Counted from the stretch's first letter, positions 31,526-41,297 are shown. The stretch: 64,000 bases of DNA from Thalassobium sp. R2A62 (GCF_000161835.1 NZ_GG697169.2:1955191-2019190), one strand, 5' to 3'. A program made the numbers and translations. Notes: a model not told the origin generated them from the sequence alone.

Positions 31526-34324
31526 CTAGTGTGCTTCGGCCCAGTTTTGCCCCTCGCCCGCATCTGCCGTGAGCGTGACATCAAGCTTGACCGCAGGCAT
31601 TGCCGCATTTTCCATCACATCACGTGCAGTTTCAATTAGCTTTTCCTGTGCGCCGTTCTCTACCTCGAACAGCAATTCATCGTGCACTTGGAGAAGCATC
31701 TTCGCAGGTTGGTCCGCAATCGCGTCTGGCATTCTAACCATCGCACGGCGGATCACGTCGGCGGCTGTGCCTTGGATCGGTGCGTTGATTGCCGCACGTT
31801 TGGCAAAGCCCGCTTGGGGCCCTTTGGCGCCAATCTCGGGCGTATTGATTTTACGACCAAAGAGGGTCTGCACATAGCCGTGCTCTTTGGCAAAGGCGAC
31901 GGTGTCATCCATGTAAGTCCGGATACCCGGGAACCGTTCAAAATAGCGATCGATAAAGCCCTGCGCCTCGAAACGAGGGATGCGTAGATTACGTGCAAGG
32001 CCAAAGCCGCTGATGCCATAAATCACGCCAAAGTTAATCGCCTTGGCCTGACGGCGGATGTCGCTGGTCATCTGGTCCAAAGGCACGTCAAACATCTCAG
32101 ACGCGGTCATGGCATGAATATCCATGCCATCGGCAAAGGCCTGCTTCAACGACGGGATATCAGCCACATGGGCAAGGATGCGCAGCTCGATCTGTGAATA
32201 GTCAAGCGCGACCAAAACCTTACCTTCTTCAGCGATAAACGCCTCGCGAATGCGGCGGCCTTCTTCGCTGCGGATCGGGATATTTTGCAGGTTCGGATCT
32301 GTCGACGCGAGACGGCCGGTGTTTGCCCCAGCGATCGAATACGACGTGTGAACGCGGCCAGTTTCGGCGTTTATGTGATTCTGAAGCGCGTCCGTGTAGG
32401 TCGATTTGAGTTTGCTCAGCTGGCGCCAATCCAGCACGCGTCCAGGCAATTCATGTTCGATAGCGAGATCCTCGAGCACATCTGCTCCCGTGGCATAGGC
32501 GCCGGTCTTGCCCTTTTTGCCACCCTCAATTCCCATTTCATCAAACAGAATTTCACCCAGCTGTTTGGGCGATCCAACGTTGAACGACCGGCCTGCAAGC
32601 TCGTGAATTTCTGCCTCGAGCCCTGCCATTTTCTGGGCAAAGGCATTGGACATGCGGCTAAGAGTATCGCGATCAACCTTGATCCCCGTCATTTCCATCT
32701 CGGCCAACACAGGCACCAGTGGACGCTCAAGCGTTTCATAAACCGTCGTCACCCCTTTGACGTGCAATTGGGGTTTGAGATGTTGCCATAGACGCAGGGT
32801 GATATCGGCGTCCTCAGCAGCGTATTTCACAGCCTCGGCCACATCGACGCGGTCAAATGTGATTGCGGATTTACCAGTCCCCAAGAGCGATTTGATCGGG
32901 ATCGGAGTATGCCCCAACAAACGATCCGACAGGGTATCCATGCCGTGGTTATGCAGACCCGCATTCTGCGCATAGGACATCAACATCGTATCATCGATAG
33001 GTGCCACATCTACGCCGCAACGGGCGAAAATCTTGGCGTCGTATTTCATGTTCTGGCCGATCTTCAGGATACTATCGTCCTGCAACATCGGTTTGAGCAT
33101 CGATAAAACAACGGCTTCGGCCATCTGACCTTCGGCCAGTTTATCTGAACCAAAGAGATCGTCATTTGCGCCCTCTTTGTGATTGATCGGGATATAGCAG
33201 GCCTGCCCCGCTTTGACGCACAGCGAGATACCGACCAGTTCGGCCCGCATTTCGTTGAGGCTGGTAGTCTCGGTATCGACAGCGACATAGCCACGTTCAT
33301 AGATGCGATCGATCCACACCTGTAACGCGTCGGTATCTTGGACCCATTCATATTGATCGGCATCAATTTCGGGTGCTTCGGGAACGTCGACGGCACCGGC
33401 CACAGCGGCCGGTGTGTCGTTGATGTCAGGAGCCTCGGCACCAAGTGTGTTGGCAATGCGTGTCGTGAGTGTGCGGAATTCCATTTCAGCCAAAAAGGCG
33501 AGCAAATCCTCGGGGACAGGATCGCGGACCTCTAAGTCATCAAGCGTGAACTCAAGAGGTGTATTGAGGTCCAACTGAACCAATCGCTTGGACAGCTCGA
33601 TCTGCGCACGGTTGTCGGTCAGCGACTGGCGGCGCTTGGGCTGTTTGATCTCTTCGGCACGATCCAACAGCGTTTCTAGATCGCCGAATTCATTGATAAG
33701 CAAAGCGGCGGTTTTGATCCCAATGCCTGGTGCACCGGGTACGTTATCCACGGAATCACCTGCCAATGCCTGAACGTCCACAACGCGGTCAGGACCAACA
33801 CCAAATTTCTCTTCAACACCCTCGACCCCAATGGTGCGGTTTTTCATAGCGTCAAACATTTCGACACCACCGCCAACGAGCTGCATCAAATCCTTATCGC
33901 TGGAAATAATGGTGCAGCGTCCACCTGCCTCGCGTGATTGACGGGCAAGCGTCGCGATAATGTCATCAGCCTCGTAACCAGCGATCTCATGACAGGCGAT
34001 GTTAAACGCCTCGGTCGCGCGGCGGGTTAGCGGCATCTGCGGGCGCAGATCCTCGGGCATGGCATCGCGGTTCGCCTTGTACTGGTCATACATGTCATTT
34101 CGAAATGTATGGCTGCCTTTGTCAAAGATGACGGCCACGTGGGTGACATCACTGCCAGCGTTGCCTTCGACATAGCGCTGCAGCATGTTGCAAAACCCTG
34201 ACACCGCACCAATCGGCAGGCCGTCAGATTTACGGGTCAAAGGGGGCAGCGCGTGATACGCGCGAAAGATAAACGCCGAACCGTCGATCAGATGCAGATG
34301 ATGCCCTTTTCCAAAACCCATCAT
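31526..34324 (-). CDS. polA: DNA polymerase I
   Basis: A protein of about 932 residues with all three domains: 5'-3' exonuclease (1-290, HLIDGSAFIFRAYHALPPLT), 3'-5' exonuclease (about 320-510, retaining the AVDTETTSL metal motif), and family A polymerase (motif A VLVALDYSQIELRILAHVA, O-helix RRQAKAINFGVIYGISGFG, motif C QVHDELLFEVENG). AAAGGA lies five bases before the ATG at 34324; ATG at 34321 is also possible. It processes Okazaki fragments and fills repair gaps. Confidence 0.97.
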   Translation of the reverse strand: MMGFGKGHHLHLIDGSAFIFRAYHALPPLTRKSDGLPIGAVSGFCNMLQRYVEGNAGSDVTHVAVIFDKGSHTFRNDMYDQYKANRDAMPEDLRPQMPLTRRATEAFNIACHEIAGYEADDIIATLARQSREAGGRCTIISSDKDLMQLVGGGVEMFDAMKNRTIGVEGVEEKFGVGPDRVVDVQALAGDSVDNVPGAPGIGIKTAALLINEFGDLETLLDRAEEIKQPKRRQSLTDNRAQIELSKRLVQLDLNTPLEFTLDDLEVRDPVPEDLLAFLAEMEFRTLTTRIANTLGAEAPDINDTPAAVAGAVDVPEAPEIDADQYEWVQDTDALQVWIDRIYERGYVAVDTETTSLNEMRAELVGISLCVKAGQACYIPINHKEGANDDLFGSDKLAEGQMAEAVVLSMLKPMLQDDSILKIGQNMKYDAKIFARCGVDVAPIDDTMLMSYAQNAGLHNHGMDTLSDRLLGHTPIPIKSLLGTGKSAITFDRVDVAEAVKYAAEDADITLRLWQHLKPQLHVKGVTTVYETLERPLVPVLAEMEMTGIKVDRDTLSRMSNAFAQKMAGLEAEIHELAGRSFNVGSPKQLGEILFDEMGIEGGKKGKTGAYATGADVLEDLAIEHELPGRVLDWRQLSKLKSTYTDALQNHINAETGRVHTSYSIAGANTGRLASTDPNLQNIPIRSEEGRRIREAFIAEEGKVLVALDYSQIELRILAHVADIPSLKQAFADGMDIHAMTASEMFDVPLDQMTSDIRRQAKAINFGVIYGISGFGLARNLRIPRFEAQGFIDRYFERFPGIRTYMDDTVAFAKEHGYVQTLFGRKINTPEIGAKGPQAGFAKRAAINAPIQGTAADVIRRAMVRMPDAIADQPAKMLLQVHDELLFEVENGAQEKLIETARDVMENAAMPAVKLDVTLTADAGEGQNWAEAH

Positions 34325-34390
34325 CAACGTCCTTTCATTGCAGGCGCCGCCCGCATCAATCTGTCATCAAGCGTCTATCGCGAAAGGCGT

Positions 34391-34570
34391 TTAAACCTTG
34401 TCGGCGAAATCCTCGTGCACCAATTTGGCGTCACAATAAGGGCATTCAACCCAGCCATGCTCGGATGGAATTTGAAGCCAAACGCGCGGATGACCCAGCG
34501 CACCTTCGCCGCCGTCACAGGCAACGCGGTAGGCGTTCACGATTTTGGTTTCTGGTGCAGGAGTAGCCAT
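34391..34570 (-). CDS. zf-CHCC zinc-finger protein
   Basis: A 59-residue protein starting MATPAPETK with AAGGA upstream. The motif is C-([13 protein letters not shown])-H-CPYC: one Cys, one His and a CxxC, the PF10276 zf-CHCC pattern. This family is related to the NDUFS6 / NUMM subunit of complex I and is widespread in alphaproteobacteria; its bacterial role is not established. It stands alone just upstream of polA on the same strand. Confidence 0.85.
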   Translation of the reverse strand: MATPAPETKIVNAYRVACDGGEGALGHPRVWLQIPSEHGWVECPYCDAKLVHEDFADKV

Positions 34571-34666
34571 CGTCGTTCCTTGAGCTTGCAGCGAGGTCAC
34601 CCCCGCCCTAGGTAGAGCGCTACTCTAACGCCTCAACGTGTGGCGACAAGACAGGAAAGCACCGTC

Positions 34667-35596
34667 ATGCCCGCAAATGCGATTGAAATACTAAACCTGT
34701 CAAAAACCTATGCTGCGACCAAGAAGACACCGCAGAAAACCGCGTTGGATGATGTGACGCTGCATATACCCCAAGGGTCGATCTTTGGTCTGTTGGGGCC
34801 GAATGGCGCCGGTAAATCGACGATGATCAACATTCTGGCGGGTTTGGTAAACAAATCATCGGGTTCGGTGAACATCTGGGGCTTTGATCAGGACGTCAAT
34901 CCGCGCCAATCGCGTGCCGCCATCGGAATCATGCCCCAAGAGTTAAACCTAGACCCCTATTTTTCGCCCCGTGGCGCGATGGAGGTTCAGGCGGGCCTGT
35001 ACGGTGTCGCCAAACGAGACCGGAAAACCGATGAGATTCTTGAACTGGTTGGGCTGACAGACAAGGCAGACGCCTATTCACGGTCGCTGTCCGGCGGCAT
35101 GCGCCGGCGTTTGTTGCTGGCCAAAGCACTGGTGCACAGCCCCCGCATTTTGGTTCTGGATGAACCAACAGCAGGCGTCGACATCGAGTTGCGCAATATG
35201 CTGTGGCGGAATGTGCGCGGCCTCAACGATGACGGCATGACCATCATTCTGACGACCCACTATCTCGAAGAGGCCGAAGAGATGTGCGACGAAATCGCGA
35301 TCATCAACCATGGCCAAGTGATCACTCGGGACACGACGCAAAACCTGTTGGGGCGGCTCGACACGAAATCGATGGTGATTGACACAACGGGTGCCCCTGA
35401 AACGCTCGTGACACCAGAAGGCGTCAGCTATGCCGTCGACGACACAGGGCGCATGACGTTCACCTATCGCACCGGGAAAACGTCGGCGGATACGATCCTA
35501 AAGTTGATCCAAGACGCAGGCATTTCAGTGACCGACATTCGGACAGAGCAGGCCGCACTCGAGGATGTGTTTTTAGATCTGACGAAATCGACCTAG
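34667..35596 (+). CDS. ABC transporter ATP-binding protein, orphan
   Basis: A 309-residue ATPase from the MPANAIEIL start (AGGAAA upstream). Walker A is GLLGPNGAGKSTMIN, signature LSGGMRRRLLLAKALV, Walker B RILVLDEPTAGVD and H-loop LTTHYLEEAEEM. After about residue 225 comes a DUF4162-like C-terminal domain, as in NodI/CcmA-type exporters (DrrA family). No permease gene follows: the next gene is convergent HIT, with stops sharing CTAG. The partner must be encoded elsewhere. Confidence 0.88.
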   Translation: MPANAIEILNLSKTYAATKKTPQKTALDDVTLHIPQGSIFGLLGPNGAGKSTMINILAGLVNKSSGSVNIWGFDQDVNPRQSRAAIGIMPQELNLDPYFSPRGAMEVQAGLYGVAKRDRKTDEILELVGLTDKADAYSRSLSGGMRRRLLLAKALVHSPRILVLDEPTAGVDIELRNMLWRNVRGLNDDGMTIILTTHYLEEAEEMCDEIAIINHGQVITRDTTQNLLGRLDTKSMVIDTTGAPETLVTPEGVSYAVDDTGRMTFTYRTGKTSADTILKLIQDAGISVTDIRTEQAALEDVFLDLTKST

Positions 35597-35958
35597 ACCG
35601 GAACGGTCATCGGCCCCATCACGCGACCGCCCAAAATGTGCAGGTGGTAGTGTGGGACATCTTGCATGCCATGCGTGCCAGTGTTCGAAATTGCGCGGAA
35701 CCCGTTTTCCTGCACGTTTTCCATTTCACAAATCTTGGCGGCTGTTCGGTTAAAATCTAGGATTTCTTCGTCAGACGCAGCACCTGCAAAATGGTCGTAG
35801 CTGACGTAGGGACCTTTGGGGATCACCAAGACGTGGACGGGCGCCTGCGGATTGATGTCGCGGAAGGCCAAAGTGTGCGTGGTCTCGATCACTGTCGAGT
35901 TCGGGATTTCCCCACGCAGGATTTTCGCAAAGATGTTCTGGTCGTCGTAGTCGTGCAT
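35593..35958 (-). CDS. HIT-family nucleotide hydrolase/transferase
   Basis: A 121-residue HINT-type protein starting MHDYDDQNIFAKILRGEIP (AAGGA upstream). The histidine triad is HYHLHILGG and HVLVIPKGPY is the preceding strand. HINT proteins hydrolyse purine nucleoside phosphoramidates. It lies 10 bases downstream of the glycosyltransferase and probably shares its transcript. Its stop shares CTAG with the ABC gene. Confidence 0.93.
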   Translation of the reverse strand: MHDYDDQNIFAKILRGEIPNSTVIETTHTLAFRDINPQAPVHVLVIPKGPYVSYDHFAGAASDEEILDFNRTAAKICEMENVQENGFRAISNTGTHGMQDVPHYHLHILGGRVMGPMTVPV

Positions 35959-35968
35959 GGTCGTGTCC

Positions 35969-37546
35969 TTAATCAACAAAGAGATAAGGCGTTTGAGAAA
36001 TCCCGTTCGCCTGATCGTCACTCACGCTGAGAAACGCTTGGAGTTCTTGTGCGTTCTCGTGGTCTTCGGCGACCTGTCTGATCCGCATGTGATTTTCAAA
36101 GTTTGAATCGCGCATCCGGTCTTGTTCGAACTCCATATCATAGCGGATCGTAGGCAACAGCTGCTGCAACGTTTCCTCAGATGTCTGTTCGCCAGCAAGC
36201 CCCGTCCGCATTGCGTGGCCGACCAGATATTCGTCCGTAAATTCGCATTCGATTTCGAGCAGTTTCGTTGTCGAGCGATCAGCATAAAAGTCATACAACA
36301 GATCAATGTTCGATGGGTCGAGACAGATCAGTAACCGGTCCGTGTCGTAGTAGTCAAACAACATCCGCATCAACGCGCGGCGGTGGCGTGTTCGTTTGCT
36401 CAAGGTGGTTTGGATGCCGCCGAGATCCGGCAGGTGCGTGCCTTCTTCGCTAAAGAGATATTCGATTACGGGGACATTGGTGTGGTGTTTGATTGATCCC
36501 AATAGCCGTTTGGCCACGTGCCATTTCTTGCAAACGACAATCATCAGTTCGCGATCGCGTCCCAGCGAGCTCTCTGTTTCCCAAAACCGCGTGGCAAAGC
36601 GGCGACCGATGCGCCCCCGCCCTGACAGGAACTTGAACAGACCACGACCTTCGTTCGAGATGCTAAAATCATCATGTTCGCTGGCGTACAGTACCCCTAG
36701 TCGATCTTTGAGGTCCGTCGCCTCGGGGCTGATCTTGCGAGCAAAGAGGCAGTCTTGCGACAGCAAGAGATCGTAGTGATCGTTATAAAACGTCACTGGC
36801 ATTCCGTAGTCCGAGAACATCAGGAAGGTCAGTGTGCGGTTGCGAATCTCTGTTTCCGGGACCAAATGGCGTACCAATGTCTGGAAAAACGTCTCATCTG
36901 GAATCCATGTGGTGCGAAAAAACCGCATCACATCTCTGCGCTCGCGGGTGAATTGCAGAACCCATTCGATCGTCCGGCGACGCAAACACCACCACTGTGA
37001 CCCGATCATGACCTGAATATCGGCTGGGATTTCGCGGGTCAGGCCCAGCTTTTGCTGGGCGCGGTAGGACCAATAGAACCGGCGTTTCTGGGTGCGCTCG
37101 TTAAAGAAGTGGCGGTAAATCAACCGCTCTTCCTTCATCCCCGTCTTGATCCAATCGCTTTCAAAGTAGTCAAAGCTCTCGACATAGTCACAATTATCGC
37201 TGTCGAGGAAATCCTTGGAATACTTGGCTGATTTGATCGTCATACAGTCGCCAGACACCATGTAAAAATGGGTCGCACGTGGAAATGCGTCTACAGCAGC
37301 CTCAACCGCATAGAGCGTGGCCTGAACCAAGCTCCACGCGCCCCATCCGCATTTGATTCGCTTTTTGGCATAGGCGACGTTCGGATTACCCTTGAGCGCG
37401 TTCTGAATCCGCTCGAACGCCTCGCAAGGTGCGCGTGCATCGAAATGGATCGCGATATAGTCCCCAACAGCCGTCAATTGCTCAGCCTGCTGGATAATCG
37501 CATCAGGATCTTTGTGGCACAGCAGGATAAAGGCGATTTTTGCCAT
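35969..37546 (-). CDS. GT14-like beta-1,6-N-acetylglucosaminyltransferase with DUF5928-type C-terminus
   Basis: A 525-residue protein. The N-terminal 250 residues are a Core-2/I-branching-type glycosyltransferase (KIAFILLCHKDPDAI, YIAIHFDARAP, THFYMVSGDCMTI, GSQWWCLRRRTIEWV). The C-terminal half (from about 290) contains LMIVVCKKWHVAKRLLGSIK and is of the DUF5927/5928 type common in Rhodobacterales. It probably adds a sugar to a surface polysaccharide or glycan. It is divergent from a sulfotransferase gene, which suggests a shared glycan pathway. The acceptor is unknown. Confidence 0.8.
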   Translation of the reverse strand: MAKIAFILLCHKDPDAIIQQAEQLTAVGDYIAIHFDARAPCEAFERIQNALKGNPNVAYAKKRIKCGWGAWSLVQATLYAVEAAVDAFPRATHFYMVSGDCMTIKSAKYSKDFLDSDNCDYVESFDYFESDWIKTGMKEERLIYRHFFNERTQKRRFYWSYRAQQKLGLTREIPADIQVMIGSQWWCLRRRTIEWVLQFTRERRDVMRFFRTTWIPDETFFQTLVRHLVPETEIRNRTLTFLMFSDYGMPVTFYNDHYDLLLSQDCLFARKISPEATDLKDRLGVLYASEHDDFSISNEGRGLFKFLSGRGRIGRRFATRFWETESSLGRDRELMIVVCKKWHVAKRLLGSIKHHTNVPVIEYLFSEEGTHLPDLGGIQTTLSKRTRHRRALMRMLFDYYDTDRLLICLDPSNIDLLYDFYADRSTTKLLEIECEFTDEYLVGHAMRTGLAGEQTSEETLQQLLPTIRYDMEFEQDRMRDSNFENHMRIRQVAEDHENAQELQAFLSVSDDQANGISQTPYLFVD

Positions 37547-37690
37547 ATTGGAAACGGTCCACTCGGATACAGATAATTGTTTTTAACGTCTAACCGTGAA
37601 CACCCGTTGAATAAACACGGTATTTTTGCTTTTTTGTGCGATATTGAGCCACGGCAACGCAGCCAACGGCCATAACAGGATGAACAGACT

Positions 37691-38509
37691 ATGGGTTTTC
37701 CCGGAACTTGGATGACTGAAAGCGAAAGCGTCGTATACCGCGTGGTGCCAAAATGCGCGTGCTCGACGATTGGCCAGATCATGTATTACTCGGATCACGG
37801 CAGCTTTTTTGACGGTGATATCCATGATGCGACAAGCGGCATGCACAAGTGGGCAATGGACGAAAGTCAGCCTCTCATCACCGAGAATGTGCAAGCGCAT
37901 CAAAGCTATGCGTTCACCTGTGTCCGCAACCCATACACACGTATCCTGTCATCATTCTTTGACAAGATCTGCGGCATCCAGCGCAACGGGAAACGCTACC
38001 GCGGAAACCTCGTGCCGCTGTTGATCCAGAAATACGGCATCGAAGTCGGCAGCCCTGAGGACGGTTTTGAATTTGATCAAATCCAATCGTTCCGACGGTT
38101 CCTGCTATTTGCACGCGACACCATCCGCTGGCGCAGACCCATGGATCCTGACATCCATTGGTCCGCCATGTCCGGCCACATCTCGACGTTCGTCATCAGC
38201 GGCGGTCGCTACGACAACATCTTTTGGACAGAACAGTTCAACGACGGGATGCAGTCAGTACTGGACGCAATCGAGACCCCAAATGCAGTCGATATCGACG
38301 CGGTCCCACGCTTTAACGAAAGCGAAGGACACGGGCCAAAACGTGCGCACCCTGTCGAAGATTATTTCGACGATCTGTCGATGCATCTTGTCTATGAGAT
38401 CTACAAAAAGGATTTCCGGCTCTTCAAATATGATTTTGAAAATCCCGGAAATAAGATGCCGATTGGCGAAATCGATTTGGACGAAGTTCACGCAAAGCTG
38501 GGCGAGTAA
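37691..38509 (+). CDS. Sulfotransferase family 2-type protein
   Basis: A 272-residue carbohydrate-type sulfotransferase. The 5'-phosphosulfate loop is YRVVPKCACSTIGQIMYY and the 3'-phosphate motif is TCVRNPYTRILSSFFDKI; together they bind PAPS. HISTFVISGGRYDNIFWTE matches the C-terminal core. It would transfer sulfate from PAPS to a sugar. It is divergent from the GT14-like gene across 144 bases, so the two may modify the same exopolysaccharide. A clear terminator follows. Confidence 0.85.
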   Translation: MGFPGTWMTESESVVYRVVPKCACSTIGQIMYYSDHGSFFDGDIHDATSGMHKWAMDESQPLITENVQAHQSYAFTCVRNPYTRILSSFFDKICGIQRNGKRYRGNLVPLLIQKYGIEVGSPEDGFEFDQIQSFRRFLLFARDTIRWRRPMDPDIHWSAMSGHISTFVISGGRYDNIFWTEQFNDGMQSVLDAIETPNAVDIDAVPRFNESEGHGPKRAHPVEDYFDDLSMHLVYEIYKKDFRLFKYDFENPGNKMPIGEIDLDEVHAKLGE

Positions 38510-38576
38510 CGGCTCGGCCCGTCGCGGCATGGCTCACTCGGAAGCTTGCTAAGCGACATGTGTTTGACAGATTGTG

Positions 38577-38608
38577 AGGTGCGCCAATTCGGTTGGCGCA
38601 CCTTTTTC
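38577..38608 (+). terminator. Intrinsic terminator of the sulfotransferase gene
   Basis: AGGTGCGCCAA and TTGGCGCACCT form a perfect 11-bp stem with a TTCGG loop, followed by TTTTTCTT. Confidence 0.92.
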
Positions 38609-38634
38609 TTCGCCAAAGCTCAATGCAAAAGGCG

Positions 38635-39624
38635 TTAGACCAACCCTTCGGCCTCGAACATTGCTTTCATGTCCGTTTCAGGACGTGGACCGATGTGGCT
38701 GATCACTTCACCAGCCGCCACGCATCCCATACGTCCACACGTCTCGATGCCCCGCCCCGTTGCGAGACCGTAGAGGAAACCAGCGGCAAATTGATCACCC
38801 GCACCAGTCGCATCAACTGGCGTAATTGGCGTAACTGGGACGTGAACATGCTCTGTTCCCCTGACAATCGACACACCGTCGCCGCTGCGCGTACAGACAA
38901 TCATGGCGCAATCCGCAGATGCGAGCTTTAGCGCCTCGTCCAGATCCGTCACTTGGTAGAGGGATTTCCATTCGTCTTCATTGCCAATGACATAGTCCAT
39001 TTCATCCCGCACCAAGGTGCGGAAATCATCGCGATGGCGATCAACACAAAACGGGTCGGACAGGGAAATGCCGGATTTACCACCGCCCTGATGACAGTCC
39101 GCAGCAGCACGTAAGAATGCAGCTTTCCCTTTGTCCTTGTCAAAGAGATACCCCTCAAGGAACAGCATTTTGGCGCTGGTCATAACAGTGGCATCCACAT
39201 CAGCCTCAGACAGTTCTGACGAAACGCCAAGATACGTGTTCATCGAACGCTCACCATCTGGCGAGACAAAAATCATAGACCGCGAAGTCGGTAATTCGGC
39301 CCCCGCGACGGGTGGGTTGACGAAATCAGTGCCGCCCTCGTTCATTTGATCTGCATAGAATTTGCCCAAAGCGTCATCCGCGACACGACCCACAAACGCC
39401 GTCATCAAGCCAAGAGAACCGAGCCCAGCCAGCGTGTTGGCAACCGAGCCACCCGGAGTTTCCGTGCGCTTTTCCATCGCGCCATATAGGACCTCGGCCC
39501 GCTCACACTCGACAAGCTGCATGATCCCTTTGGTGATGCCCATCTGGTCGAGAAACAAATCCGGCGCGGGTGAAATCACATCAACAACCGCGTTGCCAAT
39601 ACCGACGACGTCATACGTTTTCAT
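38635..39624 (-). CDS. PfkB-family carbohydrate kinase, adenosine-kinase-like
   Basis: A 329-residue ribokinase-fold enzyme with DVVGIGNAVVDVISPAP, the substrate-binding ETPGGSVANTLAGLGSLG and the catalytic/anion-hole motif VDATGAGDQFAAGFLYG. Alphaproteobacterial members are annotated as adenosine kinases, phosphorylating adenosine with ATP. Ribokinase or 2-keto-3-deoxygluconate kinase specificity cannot be excluded. Its ATG overlaps the nth stop (ATGA, 39621-39624). Confidence 0.88.
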   Translation of the reverse strand: MKTYDVVGIGNAVVDVISPAPDLFLDQMGITKGIMQLVECERAEVLYGAMEKRTETPGGSVANTLAGLGSLGLMTAFVGRVADDALGKFYADQMNEGGTDFVNPPVAGAELPTSRSMIFVSPDGERSMNTYLGVSSELSEADVDATVMTSAKMLFLEGYLFDKDKGKAAFLRAAADCHQGGGKSGISLSDPFCVDRHRDDFRTLVRDEMDYVIGNEDEWKSLYQVTDLDEALKLASADCAMIVCTRSGDGVSIVRGTEHVHVPVTPITPVDATGAGDQFAAGFLYGLATGRGIETCGRMGCVAAGEVISHIGPRPETDMKAMFEAEGLV

Positions 39625-40265
39625 AGGTTCTTATCCTCAAATTCACATAGATCGCGGATCAAACAGGCACCGCACATAGGTTTGCGCGCTTTGCACACAT
39701 AACGACCATGCAAGATCATCCAGTGATGCGCATGGAGTTGGAAATCAGCGGGGATGTGGTCCTCGATCGCGCGCTCAACAGCAACCACGTCTTTTCCCGG
39801 GGCCACACCTGACCGATTGCCAAAGCGAAATATATGGGTGTCGACAGCCTGTGCTGGCTGCCCCCACCACATGTTCAAAACGACGTTCGCCGTCTTGCGA
39901 CCAACACCTGGCAGGCTCTCTAAGGCTGCGCGGGAATTGGGAACAACGCCGTCATAGTCATCGACCAAGATCTGGCTCAGCTTGATGACATTCTTGGCCT
40001 TGTTCCGAAAAAGGCCGATGGTTTTGATATAGTCGGTCACCGTTTCAAGACCGAGATCCAGCATCTTTTGCGGAGTATCCGCGACGGAAAAGAGTGGGCC
40101 AGTCGCCCTGTTCACACCTGCATCTGTTGCTTGTGCTGACAGCGCAACAGCCACAACCAACGTATAGGCGTTGACGTGATGCAGCTCGCCTTTAGGCTCT
40201 GCCTCGGCGGTTTGAAAGCGCGTAAAAATCTCGCGAATGATGTGATAGTCAAGTTGCTTGGCCAT
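39621..40265 (-). CDS. nth: Endonuclease III
   Basis: A 214-residue base-excision glycosylase/AP lyase starting MAKQLDYHIIREIF. It has the HhH motif LESLPGVGRKTANVVLN, the catalytic Asp in AVDTHIFRFGNR, and the [4Fe-4S] cluster CKARKPMCGACLIRDLC (Cx6Cx2Cx5C). It removes oxidised pyrimidines. It is divergent from the Ada-like methyltransferase over only 78 bases, so two DNA-repair genes share one promoter region. Confidence 0.95.
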   Translation of the reverse strand: MAKQLDYHIIREIFTRFQTAEAEPKGELHHVNAYTLVVAVALSAQATDAGVNRATGPLFSVADTPQKMLDLGLETVTDYIKTIGLFRNKAKNVIKLSQILVDDYDGVVPNSRAALESLPGVGRKTANVVLNMWWGQPAQAVDTHIFRFGNRSGVAPGKDVVAVERAIEDHIPADFQLHAHHWMILHGRYVCKARKPMCGACLIRDLCEFEDKNL

Positions 40266-40343
40266 ACGCTGTCTATGCCCTGCGTACGCGGGATGCGCAA
40301 CAATCGGGTCGCGACAGTGCGGCCAGATTGCTACGGTCTGCTC

Positions 40344-41189
40344 ATGGAACAAGAAAACACATATCATTATCAGGTTATGCGCCGAGCCATCGAGGCGATT
40401 GATGCCGCACCCGAGGATCAGCGGAGCCTCGAGGATATCGCGGCGACAATGGGTATGAGCCCCGCGCATTTTCAACGTCTCTTTTCGAAATGGATCGGGG
40501 TTTCGCCAAAGCGGTACCAGCAATATCTCACTTTGGGTTTTGCCAAGACGCTGCTGCAGGACCGGTTCACCACGCTAGAGACGGCAGATGCGGTGGGCCT
40601 GTCTGGAACAGGCCGCCTGCATGACCTTTTCCAGCGTTGGGAGGCGATGAGCCCGGGTGAGTATGCACAGCAGGGTGCGGGTCTGACAATCTCGTGGGGA
40701 TGGTTCGATAGCCCCTTTGGCCCAGCATTGGTCATGGGCACAGACCGCGGGATATGCGGTATCGGCTTTGTCGCCGAGACGTCAGAGCAAGAGGCCATGC
40801 AAGATATGACGCTTCGCTGGCCACAGGCGAAGTTTGTTGAAAATGCCACGCTGTTGCGCCCTTGGGTCGCTCACGCGTTTGGTTCAGGCGGTGATCTGTC
40901 CCAGACACAGCTCTATCTGATTGGCGCGCCGTTTCAGATCAAAGTGTGGGAGGCGTTGTTACAAATCCCGTCGGGCCACGTCACGACCTATTCCGAGATT
41001 GCACAGTCGATCGGATCCCCGCGGGCCGTCCGCGCTGTTGGGACGGCTGTGGGCCGCAATCCTGTCGGTTGGTTGATCCCTTGCCACCGTGCGTTACGCA
41101 AATCTGGTGAGTTGGGCGGCTATCATTGGGGACTGCCCGTCAAACGTGCGATGCTGGCCTATGAAGGCGCGCGGGCAGATCACGTCTAA
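40344..41189 (+). CDS. Ada-like AraC HTH plus methylated-DNA-protein-cysteine methyltransferase
   Basis: A 281-residue fusion starting MEQENTYHYQVM. Residues 1-105 are an AraC-type double helix-turn-helix (SLEDIAATMGMSPAHFQRLFSKW), and the C-terminal half is an O6-alkylguanine-DNA methyltransferase with active-site GWLIPCHRALRKSG and FQIKVWEALLQIPSGHVTTY. The N-terminal Ada domain with the Zn-cysteine that repairs phosphotriesters is absent, so it cannot be activated as E. coli Ada is. Repair of O6-methylguanine is secure; regulation by the HTH is uncertain. Confidence 0.9.
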   Translation: MEQENTYHYQVMRRAIEAIDAAPEDQRSLEDIAATMGMSPAHFQRLFSKWIGVSPKRYQQYLTLGFAKTLLQDRFTTLETADAVGLSGTGRLHDLFQRWEAMSPGEYAQQGAGLTISWGWFDSPFGPALVMGTDRGICGIGFVAETSEQEAMQDMTLRWPQAKFVENATLLRPWVAHAFGSGGDLSQTQLYLIGAPFQIKVWEALLQIPSGHVTTYSEIAQSIGSPRAVRAVGTAVGRNPVGWLIPCHRALRKSGELGGYHWGLPVKRAMLAYEGARADHV

Positions 41190-41297
41190 AACGGCGGAAC
41201 TTTGCTGGTCTCGGACGTGTTATTGGATAGCAATGGGGTTTATCCGATATACAAGTCGCAAGCGCCGGAGTGCGCACAACAATTGAAAGACGAGCAC

